Shown here piece after piece: positions 52,475 to 60,142 of a DNA stretch of 64,000 bases (position 1 is its first letter; each line of letters opens with the position of its first letter). The position numbers and the translations under genes were made by a program. A model generated the notes under the pieces. It worked only from the letters and a program-made list of their open reading frames with translations. It did not search any database and was not told the origin of the DNA. This DNA comes from Nitratifractor sp. (GTDB taxonomy: Bacteria; Campylobacterota; Campylobacteria; Campylobacterales; Sulfurovaceae), in NCBI GenBank assembly GCA_015488535.1, contig WFNP01000030.1, forward strand, positions 1-64,000. Direction: 5' to 3'.

Positions 52475-53466
52475 GAGAGTTTGAGCATGGAGGCAATATA
52501 TTTGCATTTGCAAAAAGTATAAAGTGTAGTATTGATGAAGTCTTAGACCTCTCTTCTAATATAAATTTTGTAAAACCAGATATCAATATAGATTTGGATA
52601 GATTAAATTTCAGCGGATATCCCAATTACTCTTCCTTACTTGAAGCTATGAGTGATTTTTATGGGGTTAGTAGTAGTATGATATCGCTTTTTAATGGAGC
52701 TAATAGTGCAATATATTCTTTATTTAATCTACTAAAAATACCATCAGTTACACTATATACCCCAATATATTTAGAGTATAAAAGGGTATCTAAGATACTA
52801 AATTTAGATATTACACTTATAGATAGAGAGACTATCACAACTCCAAAAGAGGGTAGTTTTGTGGTATTTGTAAATCCATCCACTCCGGATGGAAAATATT
52901 ATGATATTAAGCCACTTTTAGATATGTTTGCACAAAAGGGATGCACTGTTTTGATAGATGAATCTTTTATCGAGTTTAGCGGTAATTTTTCAGCTATAAG
53001 GTATCTAAATAGTTATGATAATTTATATATTTTACGCTCAATTAGTAAATATTTTGCCTCTGCCGGTGTGAGGGTTGGAGCAATTATCTCAAATGCTAAA
53101 AATATATCCAATCTTGAAGCAAAACTGCCACCTTTTAGAGTATCAAACTATGATTCTTTGTATTGTGAGTCGGCTTTAAAAGATAAAGAGTTTGCTAAAA
53201 GAAGCCAAATAGAAAATGAAGCATCAAGAGAGATTTTATTATCTATTTTAAAAAAGTCTAAATATGTAGATAAAATCTTTCCATCAGTTGCAAATTTTCA
53301 TCTAATTAGACTTAAAAATATAGATGCCAAAGAGATACAATATAGATTAAAAAGATATAAAGTAATGTTAAGAGATTGCTCCAATTTTGATGGACTTGAT
53401 AGCTCATATATTAGAATTGCACTAAAAGAGCCAAAAAGAATGGAGATTTTAAGAGAGGTTTTTTAA
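52471..53466 (+). CDS. cobD: Threonine-phosphate decarboxylase-like PLP enzyme (CobD/CobC)
   Basis: The 331-residue protein is a class I/II aminotransferase-fold enzyme. It begins with the histidinol-phosphate aminotransferase-like EFEHGGNIFAFAKS that is typical of CobC/CobD. VFVNPSTPDGKYY corresponds to the PLP-contacting Asn-Pro region, VLIDESFIEF supplies the Asp, and LRSISKYFASAGVRVG contains the Schiff-base Lys in S-I-S-K. In Salmonella, CobD decarboxylates L-threonine phosphate to the aminopropanol phosphate linker of cobalamin. Position between cobU and cbiP supports this role. Naming between CobC and CobD varies by organism. Confidence 0.86.
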   Translation: MREFEHGGNIFAFAKSIKCSIDEVLDLSSNINFVKPDINIDLDRLNFSGYPNYSSLLEAMSDFYGVSSSMISLFNGANSAIYSLFNLLKIPSVTLYTPIYLEYKRVSKILNLDITLIDRETITTPKEGSFVVFVNPSTPDGKYYDIKPLLDMFAQKGCTVLIDESFIEFSGNFSAIRYLNSYDNLYILRSISKYFASAGVRVGAIISNAKNISNLEAKLPPFRVSNYDSLYCESALKDKEFAKRSQIENEASREILLSILKKSKYVDKIFPSVANFHLIRLKNIDAKEIQYRLKRYKVMLRDCSNFDGLDSSYIRIALKEPKRMEILREVF

Positions 53467-54809
53467 TGCAAGATATATCAATAGTTGGCACCCATAGCGA
53501 TGCTGGAAAATCTACTATTACGATGCTAATATCTAAAATCTTACAAAAACAAGGATTTAATATATCGGTATTTAAAGCTCAAAATGTATCAAATAATGCC
53601 TCTGTTGCAAGTGATGGCTCAGAGATTGCCGTAGCTCAATATTTCCAAACTAAAGCTTTAAATATATCCTCATCTTGGCATAATAATCCAATTTTGCTTA
53701 AATCTGGTCGTGGAAGCACAGCTTCACTAATAGTAAAAGGCAAAGCTATATCTACTCCTGATGTGAGAGAGTATTACAGGAATTTAGATAGATTAAAGCC
53801 AATTGTAAAAGAGGCTTTTTTAGGGTTGAAAAAAAGCTATGATATTGTAGTATCAGAAGGTGCCGGGAGTCCTGTGGAGCTAAATTTAATGGATAAGGAT
53901 TTATCCAATATTTATATAGCAAGAGAGTTTAATAGCTCTGTTATACTGGTGGCTGATATTGAAAAGGGGGGAGTATTTGCTTCAATTTATGGCACACTTG
54001 AGCTTTTGCCAAAAGATATAAGAGCAAATGTAGCAGGAGTTATAATTAATAAATTTAGAGGTGATAGAAGCCTCTTTGATGATGGAATTAAAATTATAGA
54101 AGAGAGATTTAAAGTGCCTGTGCTTGGGGTATTGCCATACAAGGCACTTAATTTTGGATTTGAAGATTCTCAAAGTCTGTTTAATTACTCTCAAGAGTTT
54201 AATGACAAAGCCAAAAAAGTAGCTCTTGTTTGCTATCCAAAAATGAGTAACTATAATGATTTTGAGCCACTTTTGGCAGATAAAAATTATAAAGTAGATT
54301 TTATCTTTGGTAATAGAGGATTGGATAGCTATGATTTGCTTATTTTACCCGGTTCAAAGCTGGTAATTGAGGATTTAAGATGGCTCAAAAGAGTAGGGTT
54401 GTTTGATGAAATAAAGCACTTTAGTGGTGAAATAATTGGTATCTGCGGGGGCTTTGAGATGATGTTTAAAGCTATAAATGACCCTTATGGATTGGAAGGA
54501 GTAGGCAATGACAAAGAGGAGGGCTTTAACTGGGTAGATGATGAGATAGTTATCCAAAAAGATAAGATTGTAAAAAGAGGCAAATATCAAATATTTGGCA
54601 AAGAGATATTAGATGGATTTGAGATACATAACGGTATAAGCAAAAAGTATCCTTTATATTATGATGCTGGCAGAATAAAAGGGACTTTTGTGCATTCACT
54701 ATTTGATACAAAAGAGTTTATTGAGTATAGAGATAAAAAAATTTTAGAGTATGTAGATAGTATGAGCAGATATCTAAATTTATCAAAGGCATTTGATTTT
54801 GTATCCTGA
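53466..54809 (+). CDS. cbiP: Cobyric acid synthase CbiP/CobQ
   Basis: CbiP amidates four carboxylates of adenosylcobyrinic a,c-diamide using glutamine and ATP. The 447-residue protein has the N-terminal P-loop-like SIVGTHSDAGKSTITMLISK, VSEGAGSPVELNL, and the C-terminal glutamine amidotransferase domain (from about 245). That domain has ILPGSKLVIEDLRWLK, nucleophile Cys in GICGGFEMM, and a closing His in TFVHSLFD. It is slightly shorter than the usual 480-510 residues. The start ATG shares one base with the previous stop (TAATG) and its end overlaps cbiB. Confidence 0.93.
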   Translation: MQDISIVGTHSDAGKSTITMLISKILQKQGFNISVFKAQNVSNNASVASDGSEIAVAQYFQTKALNISSSWHNNPILLKSGRGSTASLIVKGKAISTPDVREYYRNLDRLKPIVKEAFLGLKKSYDIVVSEGAGSPVELNLMDKDLSNIYIAREFNSSVILVADIEKGGVFASIYGTLELLPKDIRANVAGVIINKFRGDRSLFDDGIKIIEERFKVPVLGVLPYKALNFGFEDSQSLFNYSQEFNDKAKKVALVCYPKMSNYNDFEPLLADKNYKVDFIFGNRGLDSYDLLILPGSKLVIEDLRWLKRVGLFDEIKHFSGEIIGICGGFEMMFKAINDPYGLEGVGNDKEEGFNWVDDEIVIQKDKIVKRGKYQIFGKEILDGFEIHNGISKKYPLYYDAGRIKGTFVHSLFDTKEFIEYRDKKILEYVDSMSRYLNLSKAFDFVS

Positions 54810-55683
54810 TTTGGCACTTATTGCTTTTTTGATAGATAAATTTTTTGGTGAATTTAGCTTCATTCGTCATCCTGTAATTATCATCGGAGATATCATAAAG
54901 CTTTGTGAGAGATACTTTTATAAAGACTCTATATTAGCCGGTAGCATAACAGTAATAATTACCGTTTCAGCTACTGTGATAGTCTCTTTTTTGCTTCAAG
55001 AGTGGCTACTGGATTTTGGTATATTTGGGTTTGTAATATTGGCTACTCTATCATCTACCACAATAGCCGGAAAGATGCTATATGACAGTGTCAAAGGTGT
55101 ATTGAGTGATAAAGCAAGTATTAAATATCTTGTAAGCAGAGATACAAAAGATTTAGATGATAGCTCCATATATAAAGCCTCCATTGAAACTTATGCAGAA
55201 AATCTTAGCGATGGAGTAATTGCACCTCTTTTTTATTTGTTGCTCTTTGGATTTATTGGAGCTATGACATATAAGGCTATAAATACCCTTGATTCTATGA
55301 TAGGGTATAAAAATGAGAAGTATCTAAAATATGGCAGGGTTGCTGCAAAGCTTGATGATATAGCCAATTTCATACCCTCAAGGCTTACAGCTATTATCAT
55401 TATATTAGCAACACTAAATTTTAAAGATTGTAAATATATATTTAGTGATGCCAAAGGACACTCCAGCCCAAATGCCGGATATCCGATATCTGCTATGGCG
55501 TATTATCTTGGTGTGAAGCTTGGAGGCAAAACAAAATATTTTAGCAAGTGGATAAACAAGCCATATTTTGGTAGAGGTAGAGAAATAATTACAAAAGATG
55601 ATTTAATTAAAGCTCTTAGTATAAGAGAGAGAGTGGATATTGTGATATTGATATCTTTATTAACTTTATTTATATTTAGATGA
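54799..55683 (+). CDS. cbiB: Adenosylcobinamide-phosphate synthase CbiB/CobD
   Basis: CbiB joins the aminopropanol (phosphate) arm to cobyric acid at the membrane. The protein of about 294 residues has several TM helices and the family motifs FIRHPVIIIGDII (typical H-P-V-x-x-I-G), SIETYAENLSDGVIAPLFY (the E-N-x-x-D-G signature) and HSSPNAGYPISAMAYYLGV. Starts at 54793 and 54799 (both TTG) lie inside the end of cbiP; 54799 has better spacing from AAAGG. Cobalamin synthase (cobS), which normally follows, is not in the window. Confidence 0.92.
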   Translation: MYPDLALIAFLIDKFFGEFSFIRHPVIIIGDIIKLCERYFYKDSILAGSITVIITVSATVIVSFLLQEWLLDFGIFGFVILATLSSTTIAGKMLYDSVKGVLSDKASIKYLVSRDTKDLDDSSIYKASIETYAENLSDGVIAPLFYLLLFGFIGAMTYKAINTLDSMIGYKNEKYLKYGRVAAKLDDIANFIPSRLTAIIIILATLNFKDCKYIFSDAKGHSSPNAGYPISAMAYYLGVKLGGKTKYFSKWINKPYFGRGREIITKDDLIKALSIRERVDIVILISLLTLFIFR

Positions 55684-55689
55684 TAGTTA

Positions 55690-55788
55690 ATGAGACCCGT
55701 AAAGCTTATAATATTTGATGAATTTATGGGGTATCCAAAACTTAAAATGCAAAAAAGATTTAAAATGAAGTATAGTGGCGGACAGTGA
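55690..55788 (+). other. Short ORF running into the tRNA gene, possible gene remnant
   Basis: A 32-residue frame begins ATG at 55690, six bases after cbiB, and ends with TGA inside the 3' end of the oppositely oriented tRNA. It reads RPVKLIIFDEFMGYPKLKM in part. The IIFDEF-x-x-Y-P pattern is loosely like a strand-loop segment of some SAM methyltransferases. No SD sequence precedes it. It is most likely non-coding or the scar of a lost gene next to a tRNA. Confidence 0.15.
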
Positions 55789-55866
55789 GGGATTCGAACC
55801 CTCGGTACCCGTTAAGGTACGCACCCTTAGCAGGGGTGTGGTTTCAGCCAGCTCACCCAACTGTCC
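55776..55866 (-). tRNA. tRNA-Ser(GCU)
   Basis: On the minus strand the sequence forms a 91-base class II tRNA. The acceptor stem is GGACAGT / ACTGTCC, the anticodon stem CACCC / GGGTG with loop CTGCTAA (anticodon GCT), followed by a long variable arm and the T-loop GTTCGAATC. The encoded 3' end is GCCA. The long variable arm and GCU anticodon identify it as serine for AGC/AGU codons. It lies alone between cbiB and the glycine-zipper lipoprotein gene. Confidence 0.95.
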
Positions 55867-56036
55867 ATCTCTTTGTGGATTGGGATTATAGTAGATATAA
55901 GTTGAAACTTTCCTGAAATTGATGAAAAATCTTTCATAAAATATAAAATTATATAAATATTATGAAACATTTAACTTTTAATATATAAAAACCGATAAAA
56001 TATAAATGAATGATTATAATACAAGGAGATAGAGTT

Positions 56037-56480
56037 ATGAAAAAAGAGTTTATTGTAGCTATGATGATGGGAGCTTCTTTGATATTGGGTGGATGTGCCA
56101 ATACAATGTATGCTCCAAGTGTATCCCAAAGTGATGCCCAAAGAGTGATGTCATATGAGACAGGAACAGTTACGAGTGTGAGAGGAGTTGTCGTCAAAGA
56201 TAATGGCACAGGGTCACTGCTTGGTGCCGTGACAGGTGCTGTGCTTGGTCATATGGTTGGTGGCGGACATGGTAAAGATTTGGCTACTCTTGGTGGAGGA
56301 TTGCTTGGAGCTTATGCCGGTTCTCAGGCAGGTGCGGCAAATGCTCAGGAGCTGACTGTGAGACTTGATAACGGCAAAGGAAATGTAGTAGTTGTAGCCA
56401 AAGGTATCAGATTTAATGTAGGCAGTAGAGTGCGTATAGTCAGCGACCATGGCAAAGTCGTTAATGTGGATCCTATTTGA
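56037..56480 (+). CDS. Glycine-zipper outer-membrane lipoprotein (SlyB/17-kDa antigen type)
   Basis: With the ATG at 56037 (AAGGAG eight bases upstream) the 147-residue precursor has a lipoprotein signal ending L-G-G-C. The track's upstream start adds nine residues without merit. After a short polar region it has a glycine-zipper (GSLLGAVTGAVLGHMVGGG, then LGGGLLGAYAGSQAG) and a C-terminal beta domain. That is the arrangement of SlyB/PcP and Rickettsia 17-kDa surface antigens. These lipoproteins insert glycine-zipper hairpins in the outer membrane and affect its integrity. The stop overlaps the pgm start by one base. Confidence 0.85.
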   Translation: MKKEFIVAMMMGASLILGGCANTMYAPSVSQSDAQRVMSYETGTVTSVRGVVVKDNGTGSLLGAVTGAVLGHMVGGGHGKDLATLGGGLLGAYAGSQAGAANAQELTVRLDNGKGNVVVVAKGIRFNVGSRVRIVSDHGKVVNVDPI

Positions 56481-58126
56481 TGATAAACAGTAGAGCAGGA
56501 AAAAGAGCAGATATCAATATGTTGGTAGATATACCAAGATTGATATCTGCATATTATGAATATACTCCAAATCCTAAAATAGAAGAGCAAAGAGTAATAT
56601 TTGGGACATCCGGACATAGAGGAAGCTCACTTAAAAAGAGTTTCAATGAAGCTCATATATCAGCTATTACACAGGCAGTCTGCGAATATCGCAAATCAGC
56701 AGGTATAAATGGACCTCTATTTATAGGGATAGATACTCATGCACTCTCTGTCCCTGCTCAAAATACAGCTGTAGAGGTATCTATAGCCAATGGTGTAGAT
56801 GTATATATAGCAAAAGAGGGTGTATATACTCCTACGCCTTTGCTCTCTTTTGCAATACTGCAACACAATAAAAACAGCAGTCAAATAGCTGACGGTATAG
56901 TTATCACACCTTCACACAATCCTCCTGAAGATGGCGGTTTTAAATACAATCCTCCAAATGGTGGTCCGGCAGATACTGATATTACTTCGTGGATAGCCAA
57001 TCGCTCCAATGAATTGTTGGAAAATGGATTAAAAGATGTAAAGAGAGTATCTATAGATGAAGCATTGCATAGTAATTTGTGCAATAGATATGATTTTGTT
57101 ACTCCTTATGTGGAGTCGTTGAGTCAAATTGTAGATATGAATGTCATAGCCAATTCCGGATTGAAAATATGTGCAGATGCACTAGGAGGCTCCTCTTTAT
57201 CTGTATATCCCAAGATAAAGGATATATACTCTCTTGATAATATGGATATTATCAATGAGCATTATGATCCTACATTCTCTTTTATGACATTAGATCATGA
57301 CGGCAAAATACGAATGGATTGCTCATCACCATACGCTATGGCTTCACTGTTGAAACATAAAGACAACTATGATTTGGCATTTGCCAATGATACCGATGCA
57401 GACAGACACGGTATCGTTACACCTGTTGGTGGATTGATGAATCCAAATCACTTCCTCTCTGTAGCAATATGGTATCTTTTTACTTATCGTAAAGATTGGA
57501 ATCAAAATCTAAAAATAGGCAAAACACTCGTATCTAGTGCCATGATAGATAGAGTTGCCAAGAGTATATCCAAAGAGGTATATGAAGTGCCGGTAGGATT
57601 CAAATGGTTTGTGGACGGATTGTATGAAGAGTGGCTTGGTTTTGGAGGTGAAGAGAGTGCCGGTGCATCATTTTTGAAATTTGACGGCACTGTATGGAGT
57701 ACCGACAAAGACGGTATTATTATGGATCTTCTCTCTGTCGAAATCAAAGCTGTTACAGGCAAAGATCCGGCTGAAATATATAATGAACTGGAAGAGAAAT
57801 TCGGTCGAGCCTATTATGGCAGAGTAGATGCAGTAGCTACGACAGAGCAGAAAAAGATACTGAAAAATCTATCAGCCTCAGATATAACAGCCAATACACT
57901 CTCAGGAGAAAAGATAAAGCAGATATTGACAAAGGCACCGGGGAATGGTGCATCTATTGGAGGTTTGAAGCTGATTACAGCAAATGGCTGGGTAGCTATG
58001 AGACCATCAGGCACAGAGGATATTTATAAAATATATGCCGAGAGTTTTATATCTCAGGAGCATTTGGCAGAGTTACAAAGTGATGCATCAAAAATAATTT
58101 CAGATATTTTTAAAGCCAATAGATAA
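56480..58126 (+). CDS. pgm: Phosphoglucomutase (alpha-D-glucose specific)
   Basis: Pgm interconverts glucose-1-phosphate and glucose-6-phosphate. The 548-residue protein matches the E. coli Pgm type: start NSRAGKRADINMLVDIPRL, phosphorylation-site motif VITPSHNPPEDGGFKYNPP (Ser in P-S-H-N), metal loop AFANDTDADRHG, sugar-binding GGEESAGASFL, and C-terminal phosphate-binding RPSGTEDIYKIYAES. It connects the glucokinase and the glycogen enzymes elsewhere in the window with nucleotide-sugar synthesis. The ATG at 56480 overlaps the upstream stop (TGATG), three bases after the track's TTG. Confidence 0.96.
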   Translation: MINSRAGKRADINMLVDIPRLISAYYEYTPNPKIEEQRVIFGTSGHRGSSLKKSFNEAHISAITQAVCEYRKSAGINGPLFIGIDTHALSVPAQNTAVEVSIANGVDVYIAKEGVYTPTPLLSFAILQHNKNSSQIADGIVITPSHNPPEDGGFKYNPPNGGPADTDITSWIANRSNELLENGLKDVKRVSIDEALHSNLCNRYDFVTPYVESLSQIVDMNVIANSGLKICADALGGSSLSVYPKIKDIYSLDNMDIINEHYDPTFSFMTLDHDGKIRMDCSSPYAMASLLKHKDNYDLAFANDTDADRHGIVTPVGGLMNPNHFLSVAIWYLFTYRKDWNQNLKIGKTLVSSAMIDRVAKSISKEVYEVPVGFKWFVDGLYEEWLGFGGEESAGASFLKFDGTVWSTDKDGIIMDLLSVEIKAVTGKDPAEIYNELEEKFGRAYYGRVDAVATTEQKKILKNLSASDITANTLSGEKIKQILTKAPGNGASIGGLKLITANGWVAMRPSGTEDIYKIYAESFISQEHLAELQSDASKIISDIFKANR

Positions 58127-58130
58127 TTTT

Positions 58131-58160
58131 GCAATATGTGGGACTAAAGTCCCATCTTCA
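58131..58160 (+). repeat. Dispersed hairpin element, copy D, and possible pgm terminator
   Basis: GCAATATGTGGGACTAAAGT followed by CCCATCTTCA contains the perfect inverted repeat TGGGACT-AA-AGTCCCA (58139-58154). Its reverse complement matches copy E at 38393-38419, and the general layout equals the GGGGCT versions in copies A and B. It starts five bases after the pgm stop and is followed by T-rich DNA, so it may work as a terminator. Confidence 0.55.
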
Positions 58161-58235
58161 GTTTATAACTTTTATTTCATCTTCATTTCATCTTGAGCCT
58201 CTAAAATACCTCAAAATTTAAAAAGGATGGAAAAG

Positions 58236-58757
58236 ATGAAAAAACTACTTACATTGGCTATATTGGCTGTTTCACTACTGCAAGCTCATACTCTGCATTT
58301 GCAAAAGGGTTATATCAAAGCTCATACAGAGGTATTGGGTGATAGCTCAATCAATCCGGCTACTTCAAGAGTGCATACAGCTTTGAATTATAGTGGAAAT
58401 ATTAGCTCAATTAAAGGCAAAGTATGGATATATGCTAAAAGTCTGCATTCAGATAATAAAAAGCGTGATGAGCATATGTATGAGACTTTGGATGTAAAAA
58501 AGTATCCAAAAATTGTCTTTGATATACAAAAAGTGCAAAAAATCTCCAATGCTTACAGACTCACAGGCACTCTAAAACTACACGGCAAGAGCAAAAGAGT
58601 CTCAATACCTGCAAAAATTACCAAAACTTCCAAAGGGTATAAACTAAATGCAAACTTTAGTATAAAAATGAGCAGTTACGGCATCAAGCCTCCAAAACTA
58701 CTGTTTTTGAGTGTAAGAGACAGAGTAGATATTACAGTATATTTAAATATGAAATAA
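58236..58757 (+). CDS. YceI family periplasmic protein
   Basis: The 173-residue precursor (ATG at 58236, preceded by AAGGA at eight bases) has a signal peptide (about 1-18, ...VSLLQA). A lipocalin-like YceI domain follows: an N-terminal TEVLGDSSINPATSRVHTALN, DEHMYETLDVKKYPKIVFDI (the conserved D-x-x-L-x-x-x-x-F-D-x-x-x-Y-P-x-I-x-F pattern) and YRLTGTLKLHGKSKRVSIPA. YceI proteins bind isoprenoid-type lipids. Some are induced by base or acid stress. It is followed after three bases by a metallophosphoesterase gene. Confidence 0.9.
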   Translation: MKKLLTLAILAVSLLQAHTLHLQKGYIKAHTEVLGDSSINPATSRVHTALNYSGNISSIKGKVWIYAKSLHSDNKKRDEHMYETLDVKKYPKIVFDIQKVQKISNAYRLTGTLKLHGKSKRVSIPAKITKTSKGYKLNANFSIKMSSYGIKPPKLLFLSVRDRVDITVYLNMK

Positions 58758-58760
58758 TCT

Positions 58761-59474
58761 ATGAAAACATACAGAGTAGATAGAGTCACTATATCAGCAG
58801 AAGATAAGAGACTAACATCTATCAAAATTGCTCATATTAGTGATTTGCATCTATCTACCAGACACACTCTAGCAGGTGTCAAATCCCTGATAGAGTCTAT
58901 CAACTCAATCAAAGCTGATATAGTAGTCATTACCGGCGATATGATAGATACACCATTTAAAAAAATTTCTCATCTAATTGAACCGTTTGGAGATATAGAG
59001 TCTCTTACACTCTTTGTAAGCGGCAATCATGACCATGTATATGGATACAAAGCACTCTTAAATGTCCTAAATAGATATGGTATAGTTATACTTGATGGAA
59101 AAAGTATAGAGTTTAAGGGCATTGAGTTTGTAGGTGTGGCAGATAGATATGCTCCACTATTTGGTAGAAAAAGAGATATTAATAATTTTATCAATAATCT
59201 AGGTTTGCCAAAAAAGCCTCGCATATTTTTGGCTCATCAACCAAAAGATTACAAATATGCACTCAAAGCCAAAAGTGAACTGTTTTTGTGCGGACACACA
59301 CACGGAGGGCAGATATATCCGTTTCACTATTTGGTTAGATTATCTCAACCTTTTGTTGATGGGTTGTATTATAAGGATAATATGCCTATATTTGTAAATA
59401 GGGGCATTGGCACTTGGGGGATACATATGAGATACAAAGCCCCTGCTCATATAGCAATAATTGAGTTTGAATAA
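58761..59474 (+). CDS. Metallophosphoesterase (YaeI/Calcineurin-like)
   Basis: The 237-residue protein has the full set of dimetal phosphoesterase motifs: IAHISDLHLS (residues 23-32), ITGDMIDT, VSGNHDHVYG, LAHQPKDY and CGHTHGGQIYP. It has no signal peptide or TM helix, unlike many YaeI/YkuE relatives that are membrane-attached. Relatives hydrolyse phospholipid or UDP-diacylglucosamine-type substrates, but the real substrate is unknown. It starts three bases after the YceI gene and is followed after 11 bases by a response regulator, so it may be cotranscribed with the two-component system. Confidence 0.88.
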   Translation: MKTYRVDRVTISAEDKRLTSIKIAHISDLHLSTRHTLAGVKSLIESINSIKADIVVITGDMIDTPFKKISHLIEPFGDIESLTLFVSGNHDHVYGYKALLNVLNRYGIVILDGKSIEFKGIEFVGVADRYAPLFGRKRDINNFINNLGLPKKPRIFLAHQPKDYKYALKAKSELFLCGHTHGGQIYPFHYLVRLSQPFVDGLYYKDNMPIFVNRGIGTWGIHMRYKAPAHIAIIEFE

Positions 59475-59485
59475 GAGGTATTAAT

Positions 59486-60142
59486 ATGAAAATATTGGTA
59501 GTAGAAGATGATCCGGCACTTTTATCATTGCTAATTAGAGTATTTGAGGATGAGGATTGGGTAGTAGAGAGTGCAAATAATGGCAAAGATGGATTATATA
59601 TGGCTCAAATGCACTCTTTTGATGTGATAGTGCTTGATTGGATGTTGCCTCAAATGGATGGTATAGAGGTATTAAAGAGGCTTAGAGATGAAAAAAACAA
59701 TACTCCCATATTGATGCTCACAGCCAAATCGGATGTAAATTTCAGAGTAGAGGGGCTCAAAAAAGGAGCAGATGATTATCTGCCAAAGCCTTTTAGTGTA
59801 GAAGAGCTTATAGAGAGAATAAAAGCACTCTATCGTAGAAGCACAGGAAGCGGTGCAAATTGCATAAGAGCCGGTATATTGGAGCTAGATTTAGATAGTG
59901 CTAAAGTAACTATAGAGGGTAGAGAGGTAGAGTTGAAAAAAAAAGAGTATGAGCTGCTTCTATTTTTACTCAAACACAAAGGCTCACCCGTATCAAACAG
60001 TATGATAGAAGAGCAACTATGGGACAGTGAGACATTTTTGCAAAGCAATGTAATACAGGTTACAATATATAATCTGCGTAAAAAGATAGGTAAAGATTTG
60101 ATAAAGACAAGCAGAGGATTGGGGTATATACTTGATGTTTAA
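59486..60142 (+). CDS. OmpR/PhoB-family response regulator
   Basis: The 218-residue protein has a receiver domain (1-115) with acidic pair Asp8-Asp9, phosphoacceptor Asp51 (VLDWMLPQMDG), Thr79 and Lys101 (LPKPFS). A C-terminal winged-helix DNA-binding domain (about 125-218) has the recognition helix SNVIQVTIYNLRKKIG. It should be phosphorylated by the histidine kinase encoded next, whose start lies eight bases inside its end. Target genes are unknown; the adjacent YceI and phosphoesterase genes are natural candidates. Confidence 0.94.
   Translation: MKILVVEDDPALLSLLIRVFEDEDWVVESANNGKDGLYMAQMHSFDVIVLDWMLPQMDGIEVLKRLRDEKNNTPILMLTAKSDVNFRVEGLKKGADDYLPKPFSVEELIERIKALYRRSTGSGANCIRAGILELDLDSAKVTIEGREVELKKKEYELLLFLLKHKGSPVSNSMIEEQLWDSETFLQSNVIQVTIYNLRKKIGKDLIKTSRGLGYILDV

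Noticed and set aside
55690-55788. The 32-residue frame as a genuine small gene
   Set aside because: No ribosome-binding site is present and it ends inside the tRNA, so it is listed only as a possible remnant.
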